From NCBI RefSeq assembly GCF_934277605.1, contig NZ_CAKQVD010000006.1, positions 1 through 55,708 on the forward strand: 55,708 nucleotides of DNA, read 5' to 3'. The stretch comes from an uncultured Anaerotignum sp. GTDB taxonomy: Bacteria; Bacillota; Clostridia; Lachnospirales; Anaerotignaceae. Below, one piece after another: positions 8,744 through 17,111 of the stretch. The translations under genes were made by a program, and so were the position numbers. Every line of letters begins with the position of its first letter. Within the stretch, counting starts at the first letter, position 1. Under the pieces are notes generated by a model. The model was not told the DNA's origin and made no database searches. It saw nothing but the letters and a program-made list of their open reading frames with translations.

Positions 8744-8772
8744 TAAAAAGAGGATTCTGAAAAGAATCCCCC
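8744..8772 (-). terminator. Terminator of the 8.8-10.6 kb accessory operon
   Basis: On the minus strand GGGGATTC-ttttca-GAATCCTC is followed by TTTTTATTT, about 10 bases after the lipoprotein stop. Confidence 0.85.
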
Positions 8773-8783
8773 AGTAATATATC

Positions 8784-9438
8784 CTATTCGTAATCTTTAA
8801 TCAACTCATTCAGCTGGCTTTCATCTACAGAATAATGAAATTCATAATTTGAACTGTTATATCCTCCCATCATTTCATTTAATTTTTCCGCTGCCGACGA
8901 GCCTACTGCGCTGCCCTTTTCCTCCCAATCGTCACTGGAATTCCACGCTTCCTTTACGCTCTGCCTCTCGTAGTAACTGAAAATTTGGTCCCATTCCTCC
9001 GCTGTTCCTTCATAATATATCTGTATTTTGTTTTCTTCCTCCGGGTGTAAATAGTTCAACAAAACATCATAGATATGCTTCATCGTATTCGGGAAATATA
9101 CCGCCTGTACACCACTGCAATTAAAAGTAGGATTCGCTATTTCCTCAGTGCCATTTTCAAAAATAATGAATTTCACTTTAGAACTACCCAAAATACAGGA
9201 GAAATCAGACAAATCCGTTTTATATCTATTCCCATCGGATTCATACTCAGAAAGGATATACAAAACCTCATTCTTACCGTTGTATTTAGTTAATTTCACG
9301 CTGTCCTCTTTAATGTCGTAATCGTAATCAGATAATGCAGCTTTAGCTTCAGCTACTAATCTGGCTGTTTTTTCTTCCTCTGTTTCTGCACTCCCACAGC
9401 CCGTAAATATCAAGCAAGCAAACAATCATTTTTTTCAT
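8784..9438 (-). pseudogene. Putative lipoprotein, frameshifted in its signal peptide by a 4-bp repeat
   Basis: The body (about 200 residues, Asp/Glu-rich, no known domain) is open from 9425 down to 8784. The frame has no good start, only a TTG at 9425 preceded directly by TGA. An ATG at 9438 with AAGGAG upstream reads MKKMIVCLL and then leaves frame. The junction contains TTGC-TTGC-TTGA. Removing one TTGC unit joins the frames into MKKMIVCLIFTGCGSAETEE, a normal lipoprotein signal with a TGC lipobox. The span 9438-8784 is 655 bp, exactly 217 codons plus 4. I read this as a tandem-duplication frameshift, reversible in principle. The TTG start, giving a poor signal without basic residues, is the alternative. 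It lies last in a three-gene AT-rich run. Confidence 0.65.
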
Positions 9439-9479
9439 TCGACATTTCTCTCCTTCGCCATGTAATTATCCGTTGCTTT

Positions 9480-9911
9480 TTATTCTTTTCTGTTTTCTTC
9501 TTCTGCTCTTTCTCTGTTCTCTACATATTTATTGCAGGAGCTTATAAAACTTTTCATTTCCGGGGATATGTAACCGTTATTAGTATCTGCATGACAATGA
9601 AAATCCTTGCATTTTGTTTTCTGGCTTCTTTCAAGTCTCTTTTTGATTTCCGTCCTTTGTTCCGGCGTTAGCCCGTGTTCCTTATTTTTTGAAACACTTT
9701 CTCTATTTCCTTTTTTCCGTAAACCATCTTTGATTATCAAACACAAACCATAAGTCATGGCAAGCGTAGTAGCAAGACCGAGTATAGCAGGGAAAAATAT
9801 ACATAATGCAATCACTGCTGAACAAATCAATAGGACAGCTAAACAGCCCCTCAAATCCTCGATAAATCTAACGCAAAGGAACAATACTATGACGGTTATA
9901 AACCAAGCCAT
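9480..9911 (-). CDS. Small membrane protein of unknown function
   Basis: 143 residues. Two or three hydrophobic segments occupy residues 1-60 (MAWFITVIVLFLCV, LAVLLICSAVIALCIFF, LGLATTLAMTYGLCLI). A hydrophilic, probably cytoplasmic tail of about 80 residues follows, rich in Lys, Arg and Glu, with HCHAD and several cysteines (CKDFHCH). I recognise no family. The ribosome binding site GAAGGA precedes the ATG. It begins 3 bases after the stop of the stalk-domain gene at 9915, indicating co-transcription. The stretch is visibly richer in A and T than flanking housekeeping genes. Confidence 0.7.
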   Translation of the reverse strand: MAWFITVIVLFLCVRFIEDLRGCLAVLLICSAVIALCIFFPAILGLATTLAMTYGLCLIIKDGLRKKGNRESVSKNKEHGLTPEQRTEIKKRLERSQKTKCKDFHCHADTNNGYISPEMKSFISSCNKYVENRERAEEENRKE

Positions 9912-9914
9912 TGC

Positions 9915-10574
9915 TTATCCTTCGTATTTTGTTTGCCACCATTCTATTTCATTTTTTGGTATTTCTACAGTTCTTCCGTCAGATGTTTTATATTTATAAA
10001 TGCCAAACTGCACAATAGATGTACCGTTAGAATATAACTGCCAATATTCGGAATTTCCCGATTTTTTCTCTAATTTTTTGAGATAGTAATAGTTATAAGG
10101 AATACTGTCTACACTCTCCCCGTAAGCGTCAAAACAGTTAATATAAATATCAAATCTATCAATGTCATAATTTGTATTGTTCTTAAAATCAAGGTACAGT
10201 TTGGGCAATCCATATTCATAATCTAATGTTGCCCCAGTTATTTCAATATCGTTGTTTTTACCGTCTTTTGTTTTTGTTGTAGATGTATCCGCAGGCACTT
10301 CGCCAAGGTAAACCGTTTTTGTTGTGCCGTCCCATGTAACATCTTTACCAACCGCAGTAGCTACCGCACGAATAGGAAGATACGTTGTCCCTTCGTAAGT
10401 AAACGGTTCCTTGCTTGTGGAAAGCTGCTTCCCATCCACAATAATCTTGATGTTGTTAAACGACACAGGAATACTTGTGTTTGCTACTTTAGCAAATGCC
10501 ACCGTCCCCGAACCAAGCACCACAGAAGCAGCCACAGCGCCCAAAACCATGTCTTTTAATCTTTGAAATTTCAT
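9915..10574 (-). CDS. Secreted protein with copper amine oxidase N-terminal (stalk) domain
   Basis: 219 residues from the ATG at 10574, chosen because AAAGGAGGGG lies 7 bases upstream; a longer in-frame start has none. The signal peptide is MKFQRLKDMVLGAVAASVVLGSGTVAFA. Residues about 35-90 form a Cu_amine_oxidN1-type domain (IKIIVDGKQL, YLPIRAVATAVGKDVTWDGTTKTVYLG), a wall-associated repeat domain common in Firmicutes and not itself catalytic. The C-terminal half (about 105-219) is beta-rich, resembling FxLYD-like extracellular domains (LYLDFKNNTNYDIDRFDIYINCFDAYGE), but is not assigned. It is likely exported and first gene of the accessory operon. Two other window proteins (10769 and 32914) carry the same stalk domain. 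Confidence 0.8.
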   Translation of the reverse strand: MKFQRLKDMVLGAVAASVVLGSGTVAFAKVANTSIPVSFNNIKIIVDGKQLSTSKEPFTYEGTTYLPIRAVATAVGKDVTWDGTTKTVYLGEVPADTSTTKTKDGKNNDIEITGATLDYEYGLPKLYLDFKNNTNYDIDRFDIYINCFDAYGESVDSIPYNYYYLKKLEKKSGNSEYWQLYSNGTSIVQFGIYKYKTSDGRTVEIPKNEIEWWQTKYEG

Positions 10575-10716
10575 ACAAACCCCTCCTTTATTTTTGTCCC
10601 TCCATTGTACGGCATGCACTTATTTTTTTCAATGTGTTTTTGCCTTTTTGTGTATTTTGCCTTTTTAAGCGACACAAAATTTGAAGTGCCAAAATTTTTT
10701 TATCCTATTTTTCGGC

Positions 10717-10759
10717 AAAAAAAGACCATAGCGACGCTTATTCGCCATGGTCTTTTTTT
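10717..10759 (-). terminator. Terminator of the amidase gene
   Basis: AAAGACCATAGCG ... CGCCATGGTCTTT with T runs on both strands, 10 bases after the amidase stop. Confidence 0.9.
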
Positions 10760-10768
10760 CTTCTTTGC

Positions 10769-12826
10769 TTATCGCAGAGGATAGGTAAAGGCCTCCTTGA
10801 TTCCATCCGCAATCGCCTTTGCGATTTTATTCTGATAATTCTCCTGAGAAATTTTCAGTGCATCGCCGGGGTTGCTGATAAATATCGTTTCCACGATAAC
10901 CGCAGGAACGGTGGTTGTGTTCAAAATCAGCAAATCGGTACGCAGCTTTGTTCCTCTGTTGTTGTTGCCTGTTGCGCCGATTACATTGTTCAAAATAAGC
11001 TGTGCCAGCTTTTTGCTCGTCAAGCTGCTGCCCGTATCATTCGCATGATTCTTATAAAGCACCTCTGTGCCGTTTGCCACTGCCGAACCGGAGTTCATGT
11101 GGATGGAAACCATCGCATCCGCAATCGCATTGGCATTCTGCGCTCTGCTGCTGTTGGAAGGATATGTATCACTGTTTCTTGTCACATAGACCTTAATTCC
11201 ACTGCCGCTCAGATAACCCTCCACCTTCTTCATAATGATAAGGTTCAGGTTTTTCTCTGTCAGCCCATTGCCGCTTGCGCCGGGATCACTGCCGCCATGG
11301 CCCGCATCCAGCAAAAGCACCTTGCTGTAAACCTCCTGCGGATTCTTCACAGAAATCACATATCTGTCCTCTTCCTCCGTAATGCTGTAACAGCTAATGC
11401 GGTTCTGGTTAAAGCGAATGGTCGTCTTGCCGCCGCTTGTGGAAACCTGGATACTCTTGATGACGCTGTTGCCGATATCATAAGAGCCACTGCCAAAGGT
11501 GCCGGAATAATCTCCGGGCAGTACAACATCTGTATATCCATCCAGATAATTGTCCTTTATTTGCACACTACCTGTCTGAATGGTCTGCTTTTTCTGTAAA
11601 TACAGCTTATTGCTGTTCGTATCATAGCTCATATTTTTCATGCTTGAGCTATAAATCTGTAAGGTCATGGCATGATTGTCTGTGGTATAGCTGTATTTCG
11701 CCATTCCGTCCACCTCAAACACCAATCGCAGTGTTGTATCGTTAAACATAGCGGCTCTACCTGCTTTCACAAATTCCAAGTCGCTGACATCAAGGGTGCT
11801 GTCCAGCTCAGAAACCGCATTGGGAATATCCACCACAACACGACTCGGGTTGGAAAGCGTATAAACATTCACGCCCAAGGCACTGTCGCCCTTCACCTCA
11901 ATCACATCACGCTCGGTGCTACTGTTGTGCTTGAGCAAAACCGTATCCACCGTCACGCTTTTAAAGGAAATCGTAACCTTTGTTTTATCTGCATTTTGGG
12001 TAATTTCATATTGCTTTTTGCCCGTCAAATCCATAACCACTCTGGTATAAGCAACGCCGTCCTCTCCCGTATGCTCCGCCGTCCGCACCGCAGAAACAAT
12101 ACCGCTGTTGGTTGCAGTCAGGTTTGTCGATAATCCGTTCTTTGCGCCGTGAAAATCAAGCACAATTTTGTTATCCGCCACATAAATCTCCTCAAAGGAA
12201 GGCATTGCGCCGCTCGCCTGAATGGAGAAGGTCTGCTCTGCCGTTTTGCTTGCCGGCACCGAAACCTTGTTCAAGGTCACATAATTTACCGTCGGGGTTG
12301 TGGGCGTAGTCGGTTTTGTCGGGGTTGTGGGCGTGGTCGCATTGCCTGTGGTTGTAATGGCAACCGTTCTGGTGCTGTCCTCCCATTTAATGTTCAAATC
12401 CAACGCAGATGCCAATGCACGCACAGGCAGCATCGTTCTGTCATTGATAAGCATGGGCGGCACATCCATCGTAAAGGTTTTCCCGTTTTTGTAGCCCGTC
12501 GTCTTGTTCATTTCAAACACCAGTGTGTAATCACCATTGACTACATACGCCTGCTTGGCCTCATCATTCCAAGTCACCTCGCAGCCAAGCTCCTGCGCAA
12601 TCTGGCGCATCGGTAAAAGCGTTCTACCGTCAATCGCAACCGCAGGCATATCCTTGGGCTTCATTGTTTTTCCGTCAATTTTTATCACAATCTCCTTCGC
12701 ATTGTATGCGTGGCTTTTGCCGTTATAAAATAAGCTCATGCTGACATTTGCCGCAAATGCCGTTACGGATGAAAGCATCCCCACAGCCATTGTTGTCAGC
12801 AGAAGCCGTTTCCACTTGTGCTTCAT
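10769..12826 (-). CDS. N-acetylmuramoyl-L-alanine amidase with stalk and AMIN domains
   Basis: 685 residues from the ATG at 12826, supported by AGGAGG 7 bases upstream. The signal peptide is MKHKWKRLLLTTMAVGMLSSVTAFA. Residues about 30-165 are a double Cu_amine_oxidN1 domain (RTLLPMRQIAQELGCEVTW, RTMLPVRALASALDLNIKW). A Thr/Pro linker of TPTKPT repeats follows (about 165-180). Two AMIN-like beta domains then target peptidoglycan. The C-terminal Amidase_3 zinc domain (about 504-685) has DAGHGGSDPGASG, SIHMNSG and the late glutamate in VIVETIFISNP. It cleaves the bond between muramic acid and L-Ala in the cell wall. It is monocistronic and may serve cell separation or spore-cell lysis; the sequence does not decide which. 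Confidence 0.93.
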   Translation of the reverse strand: MKHKWKRLLLTTMAVGMLSSVTAFAANVSMSLFYNGKSHAYNAKEIVIKIDGKTMKPKDMPAVAIDGRTLLPMRQIAQELGCEVTWNDEAKQAYVVNGDYTLVFEMNKTTGYKNGKTFTMDVPPMLINDRTMLPVRALASALDLNIKWEDSTRTVAITTTGNATTPTTPTKPTTPTTPTVNYVTLNKVSVPASKTAEQTFSIQASGAMPSFEEIYVADNKIVLDFHGAKNGLSTNLTATNSGIVSAVRTAEHTGEDGVAYTRVVMDLTGKKQYEITQNADKTKVTISFKSVTVDTVLLKHNSSTERDVIEVKGDSALGVNVYTLSNPSRVVVDIPNAVSELDSTLDVSDLEFVKAGRAAMFNDTTLRLVFEVDGMAKYSYTTDNHAMTLQIYSSSMKNMSYDTNSNKLYLQKKQTIQTGSVQIKDNYLDGYTDVVLPGDYSGTFGSGSYDIGNSVIKSIQVSTSGGKTTIRFNQNRISCYSITEEEDRYVISVKNPQEVYSKVLLLDAGHGGSDPGASGNGLTEKNLNLIIMKKVEGYLSGSGIKVYVTRNSDTYPSNSSRAQNANAIADAMVSIHMNSGSAVANGTEVLYKNHANDTGSSLTSKKLAQLILNNVIGATGNNNRGTKLRTDLLILNTTTVPAVIVETIFISNPGDALKISQENYQNKIAKAIADGIKEAFTYPLR

Positions 12827-12960
12827 TGTATCTTCCTCCTGCTTTATCCTTATGTAGCCTTTTTTCGACATACTCCTCTAATATATCAGTATATCAAATT
12901 TTGTCAAAATGAAAAGGTTATTTCCCATTTTGTAAGAAAGTCTTAATCTTTTAGTCGAAA

Positions 12961-12992
12961 AAAGAGCGTCTATTGTTCCCAACAAACGCCCC
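12961..12992 (-). terminator. Terminator of the Lon-family protease gene
   Basis: On the minus strand GGGGCGTTTGTT-ggg-AACAATAGACGCTC is followed by TTTTTT. Confidence 0.75.
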
Positions 12993-13013
12993 TTTCCATC
13001 ATTTTCCTGCTTT

Positions 13014-15413
13014 TTATTCTTCTTCGCCCTGCGCCCGTTTATCAAACGCCTTCAGCTTTTTCATAACCCTGCCATGCACGCTGTTTGCAGGGAAATTGCC
13101 CGCCTTGTTCTTCCTTCCGGCAGGCATGCCCATCAAAAGTGCAATGCCCTCATCAATTTCGGAAATCGGATAAATATGGAACAGTCCGTCCTTCACAGCC
13201 TGCACCACCTCATCCTTCAGCACCAAATCCTTCACATTGGAAACAGGGATAATCACGCCCTGCGTTCCTGTCAGCCCACGCTTTTTGCAAAGGTCAAAGA
13301 AGCCTTCGATTTTATGCGTCACACCGCCGATGGCTTGAATTTCGCCCTTTTGGTTGACAGAGCCAGTCACCGCCAAATCCTGACGAATCGGCAGCTCCGC
13401 CAAGGAGGAAAGAATACAATACAGCTCCGTACTGGAGGCACTGTCCCCATCAATGCCGTTGTAGTTCTGCTCAAAGCAAACCCGACAGCTTAAGGATAAG
13501 GGAAAATTCTGTGCATAGGTCTGCCCCAAAAAGCCCGTGATAATCTGCACACCCTTATCGTGCGTCTGTCCGCTCAGGCGTGCCTCCTTTTCAATATTCA
13601 CAATGCCCGATTTTCCGACATAGGTGGTTGCGGTTATGCGGGAAGGGTTGCCAAAGGCATAATTGCCCATATCCAAAACGGCAAGCCCGTTAATCTGCCC
13701 GATTTCCGCCCCTTCGGTATCAATCATAATCACGTTTTCCTCAAGCATTTCATCCAGCTTTTCTTCATACAGCTTCATCCGCTGTTCCTTTTCATAAATC
13801 GTCTTTTTGATATGTGCCGCCGTAACCAGCTCTGCCTCCTCCAGCTTGGCCCATGTAACTGCCTCACACAAAATCTCCGCCAGATGATTGAAGCGGGTGG
13901 AAAGCTTATCCTGCCGCTCTGCTGTTCGGGAGGAATATTCCACAATGGCACAAACGGCACTCACATCAAATTCCATGCTTTTTTCTCTATCCACAAAGCG
14001 CTTGATGAACTGTGCAATTTTTTTGATATTTTCCTCTGTGCGCGGCATTTCATAATCAAAATCCGCCCGAATTTTAAAGAATTTATCAAATTCCTCATCA
14101 TACTGATTGAGCAGCTCATAATAATAGCCGCTGCCAATCATGATTACCTTAATATCTGCCGGAATCGGCTCCGGCTTTAAGGTTGGCGCAACCACTGCCC
14201 CAAGCTGCTCCCGCATGGAATCCATGTTGATTTCTCTGGTTTTCATCACACGGCGCAAAGCCTCCCACGCCTGCGGAATGGAAAGAATATCCTGCGCCTG
14301 CACAATCAGATAGCCGCCGTTTGCCTTATGGAACAGGCCGCTTTTGATTTTCATAAAATCCGTTGTCAAATTCCCGAATTCGCTGTCATATTCCACCTCG
14401 CCCAGCAAATTGTTATAGGTCGGGTTAAAGGTTACCACAACCGGCGCGCCCTTGCTGTCCGAATGGTCCACCAACAGATTTACCTTATATTTCAGCGTCA
14501 CATCCTCCGCCGGCTTTTTCGCCAGCATCGGCAAAAGGGAGGCAAGGCTTTCCTCGCCATCCTCATCCTCCTCAACGAATTGGCTGATGTTTTCCAGCAC
14601 ATCCTCCTGCACCGCATTGAGATAGGTCATCGCTCTTTCATACGCCTGATATTTCTCCTGCACCGCATTCACATGATGCCCGATGGCAAACATCCCCGTT
14701 TTATAATCCAGCTGCTCCGTCTGCCGCTTGGCTTCCTTATCCAAATCCCGCAGCTCACGCATCACAGAGCTTGCCTTTTCCTGCAATGCTTGCGATTTCT
14801 TCTCAATCGCCGCCTTGATTTCCTCGCTCAAATCGTCATAATCATCCTCGCCAACCGTCTTGCCCTCCACCACAGGCATAAAGAACACGCCCGCATTGGT
14901 TGTCTTGACCTGGAAATCATGCTTTTCGGCAATGGCACTCATTTCCTCCATCAGCGAATCTCTTTTTTCATCAAAGGAATGTTCCAAGGTGCTTTTTTGC
15001 GCCTCATATTCTTCGGTGCGGAATGCCTTTTGCAGCTCTGTCTTAAAAAGCTGCACCAGCTCATTCATATCCTCCTTGAACTGCTTGCCCAGTCCCGCCT
15101 CAAAGCGCAGAGCCAAGGGGCTTCTCGGGTTCTGGAAGTTATAGACATAGCACCAATCATGCGGCACTGCCTCCGTCTGCGCCAGCTTTTCTGTGCTGCT
15201 GCGTGCATAGGTGGTCTTGCCTGTGCCGGAAGGCCCTGCCATGTAAATATTATAGCCCTTCATCTTCACGGCCAAGCCGAAATCAAACGCCTTTACCGCC
15301 CGCTCCTGCCCAATCACACTTTGCAGGGGCGTCAGCTCCGCTGTTGTCTGAAATGCCAAATCCTCGGCAAAGCAGCCCTTTTTCAGTTGTGTATATGCTA
15401 ATTCAAACGCCAT
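13014..15413 (-). CDS. Lon-family AAA+ protease (AAA_32 / S16 type)
   Basis: 799 residues. The start at 15413 (MAFELAYTQLKKG) is preferred because AAGGAG sits at the proper distance; the ATG three codons earlier abuts the binding site. The Walker A motif GPSGTGKTT lies near residue 60. A long insertion with coiled-coil character (about 130-240) follows, and then a second ATPase region (NGGYLIVQAQDIL, IPADIKVIMIGSGYYYELL). The C-terminal Lon proteolytic domain has the serine in GDSASSTELYC and the lysine region AIGGVTHKIEGF. This is the third Lon-type architecture, distinct from LonA and LonB, found in many Firmicutes. Substrates are not established. Confidence 0.88.
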   Translation of the reverse strand: MAFELAYTQLKKGCFAEDLAFQTTAELTPLQSVIGQERAVKAFDFGLAVKMKGYNIYMAGPSGTGKTTYARSSTEKLAQTEAVPHDWCYVYNFQNPRSPLALRFEAGLGKQFKEDMNELVQLFKTELQKAFRTEEYEAQKSTLEHSFDEKRDSLMEEMSAIAEKHDFQVKTTNAGVFFMPVVEGKTVGEDDYDDLSEEIKAAIEKKSQALQEKASSVMRELRDLDKEAKRQTEQLDYKTGMFAIGHHVNAVQEKYQAYERAMTYLNAVQEDVLENISQFVEEDEDGEESLASLLPMLAKKPAEDVTLKYKVNLLVDHSDSKGAPVVVTFNPTYNNLLGEVEYDSEFGNLTTDFMKIKSGLFHKANGGYLIVQAQDILSIPQAWEALRRVMKTREINMDSMREQLGAVVAPTLKPEPIPADIKVIMIGSGYYYELLNQYDEEFDKFFKIRADFDYEMPRTEENIKKIAQFIKRFVDREKSMEFDVSAVCAIVEYSSRTAERQDKLSTRFNHLAEILCEAVTWAKLEEAELVTAAHIKKTIYEKEQRMKLYEEKLDEMLEENVIMIDTEGAEIGQINGLAVLDMGNYAFGNPSRITATTYVGKSGIVNIEKEARLSGQTHDKGVQIITGFLGQTYAQNFPLSLSCRVCFEQNYNGIDGDSASSTELYCILSSLAELPIRQDLAVTGSVNQKGEIQAIGGVTHKIEGFFDLCKKRGLTGTQGVIIPVSNVKDLVLKDEVVQAVKDGLFHIYPISEIDEGIALLMGMPAGRKNKAGNFPANSVHGRVMKKLKAFDKRAQGEEE

Positions 15414-15438
15414 CTTTCTCATCTCCTTTTTTACAGAA

Positions 15439-15470
15439 AACGCTGAAATGCCTTCTCACATCTCAGCGTC
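15439..15470 (-). terminator. Terminator of the rimI-tsaB-tsaE operon
   Basis: On the minus strand ACGCTGAGATG ... CATTTCAGCGT is followed by TTTTCTG, 20 bases after the rimI stop. Confidence 0.85.
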
Positions 15471-15489
15471 TACCCCTTCTTTTCCTTCC

Positions 15490-15957
15490 TCAGCCATGCA
15501 CAGCCTCCGCACCGCCGGGAAAATATTTCCACATAATAACGGCATCCTCCTTGGTGTCCGGGTAATAATTCTTGCGAATCCCCTCCGCCCGAAAGCCGTA
15601 TTTATGATATAACGCCTGTGCGGGACGATTCCCCATGCGCACCTCCAAGGTAATGCCGGTCATTTCTTTTTCCAATGCCACTGCAATGAGCTGTTCCATC
15701 AGCCTGCTGCCAATGCCCTCACAGCGCACCTCCTCCAGCACACCCACATTTGTGATATGCCCTTCGGTAACAACGTGCCACATTCCTGCATAGCCAACCA
15801 CTTTGCCATCCAGAATTGCCACATAATAAATCGCCATGCTGTTTTCTCTGATTTCTCTTTCAAAATCCGCTCTGCTCCAAGGAATAGAAAAGGTCGCCTC
15901 CTCCAAAGCCACTACGCCGTCGATATGCGCCTCTGCCATAGGGACAATCTCAATCAT
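15490..15957 (-). CDS. rimI: Ribosomal protein S18-alanine N-acetyltransferase-like GNAT
   Basis: 155 residues, a GNAT fold. The N-terminal VVALEEATFSIPWSRADFEREI is typical of RimI, the acetyl-CoA-binding loop VRCEGIGSRLMEQL is in the middle, and the C-terminal NRPAQALYHKYGFRAEGIRKNYY is the RimI signature. RimI acetylates the N-terminal alanine of ribosomal protein S18. It overlaps the tsaB stop by 4 bases (ATGA), indicating translational coupling in the usual tsaE-tsaB-rimI order. Confidence 0.92.
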   Translation of the reverse strand: MIEIVPMAEAHIDGVVALEEATFSIPWSRADFEREIRENSMAIYYVAILDGKVVGYAGMWHVVTEGHITNVGVLEEVRCEGIGSRLMEQLIAVALEKEMTGITLEVRMGNRPAQALYHKYGFRAEGIRKNYYPDTKEDAVIMWKYFPGGAEAVHG

Positions 15958-16667
15958 TCGCCCGCTTCCTCCTTCGCCAGTCTGGCCTCTCGTTCTCTCT
16001 CCGCTTGGGATTTTCTCAAATAAATAAGCTCAAATTCATTTCCCGGCCTTGCCATGCCTTCCTCCGCCATGCTTGCACCCAAGGCAGCCACCGCAGAGGC
16101 TCTTTGCATATTGCAGTGTGCGGGGGCAAATAGGAAATTCGGGTTCTCCTCCAAGCGTTCTCTATGCACAGGCACGCCGTCCCCCAGAAAAATAACCTCA
16201 TGCTCCAGCATTTCCGCAATCTCAATCACACGCTCAATGCTTTCTGCCATGTGGTCTGTCAAGCGAATCAGCTTGCCGTTTTCCCACATATAAAAAGCGG
16301 CATAGACCTGGTTTCTTCTCGCATCCATAATCGGACAAATGAATCTGTTTGTTTCAAACACATTATATGCCAACGCATCCAAAGTGGGAACCGCAACAAT
16401 GGGCTTGTCCAGTGCAAACGCAAAGCCCTTCGCCGTTGCCGCCCCAATCCGCAGTCCCGTAAAGGAGCCGGGGCCACAGGCACAGGCAATGCAGTCAATG
16501 CTTGCCTTTTCGGTTTCCGTCCGTTCCAAAATATCCGCAATCATGGGCAGGATGGTCTGGCTGTGCGTCAGCTTATAGTTCATGGTAAATTCCGCAATCA
16601 GCTTTTCTCCCTCCACAAGAGCGGCACTGGCAGTCTGCCCTGTGGTGTCAATTCCTAAAATCTTCAT
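15954..16667 (-). CDS. tsaB: tRNA threonylcarbamoyladenosine biosynthesis protein TsaB
   Basis: 237 residues, an ASKHA-fold protein with N-terminal GIDTTGQTASAALVEG and ACGPGSFTGLRIGAATAKGFA near residues 63-83. TsaB binds TsaD and TsaE to form the complex that makes t6A37 in tRNAs reading ANN codons. AGGAGGG lies just upstream of the ATG. tsaD is not in the window. Confidence 0.95.
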   Translation of the reverse strand: MKILGIDTTGQTASAALVEGEKLIAEFTMNYKLTHSQTILPMIADILERTETEKASIDCIACACGPGSFTGLRIGAATAKGFAFALDKPIVAVPTLDALAYNVFETNRFICPIMDARRNQVYAAFYMWENGKLIRLTDHMAESIERVIEIAEMLEHEVIFLGDGVPVHRERLEENPNFLFAPAHCNMQRASAVAALGASMAEEGMARPGNEFELIYLRKSQAEREREARLAKEEAGE

Positions 16668-16669
16668 CC

Positions 16670-17101
16670 TCAGCCCTCCTGTCTGATGGTAATGCGGCGG
16701 TAATCCTCATCCTTGGTGTAATCCTTCTCGACCGTAATCCAAATGGCATCGGCAGGAATCAGCCCCTTGACCAATTCCGCCCACTCCACCAAGCAAACGC
16801 CCTCGCCGTAAAAATATTCCTCATAGCCGGTGTCCTCCATCTCCTCCTCGCAGGAAATGCGGTACACATCAAAATGATACAAGGGCAGTCTGCCCTCATA
16901 TTCATTCACAATCGCAAAGGTCGGGCTGGTCACATGCTCCGTAATCCCAAGCCCCTTGGCAAAGCCCTTTGTAAAGACCGTTTTGCCAACGCCCAAATCG
17001 CCGCTCAGGCAATAAATCTGCCCTGCCCTTGCCTCTTTGCCCAGCTTTTCCCCCAAGGCCTCTGTGGCCTCAGGGCTGTTTGTTTCAATTCTTTCGTTCA
17101 T
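16670..17101 (-). CDS. tsaE: tRNA threonylcarbamoyladenosine biosynthesis ATPase TsaE
   Basis: 143 residues from the ATG at 17101 (MNERIETNSPEATEALG), with GAGG upstream; the longer open frame extends into the preceding gene and is not the start. The P-loop GDLGVGKTVFTKGFAKGLGI is at about residues 33-52, followed by TSPTFAIVNEYEG and YHFDVYRI. It is the ATPase that drives the t6A synthase cycle. It begins 10 bases after the stop of the gene at 17112 and ends 2 bases before the tsaB start. Confidence 0.95.
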   Translation of the reverse strand: MNERIETNSPEATEALGEKLGKEARAGQIYCLSGDLGVGKTVFTKGFAKGLGITEHVTSPTFAIVNEYEGRLPLYHFDVYRISCEEEMEDTGYEEYFYGEGVCLVEWAELVKGLIPADAIWITVEKDYTKDEDYRRITIRQEG

Positions 17102-17111
17102 CTTCTCATCC

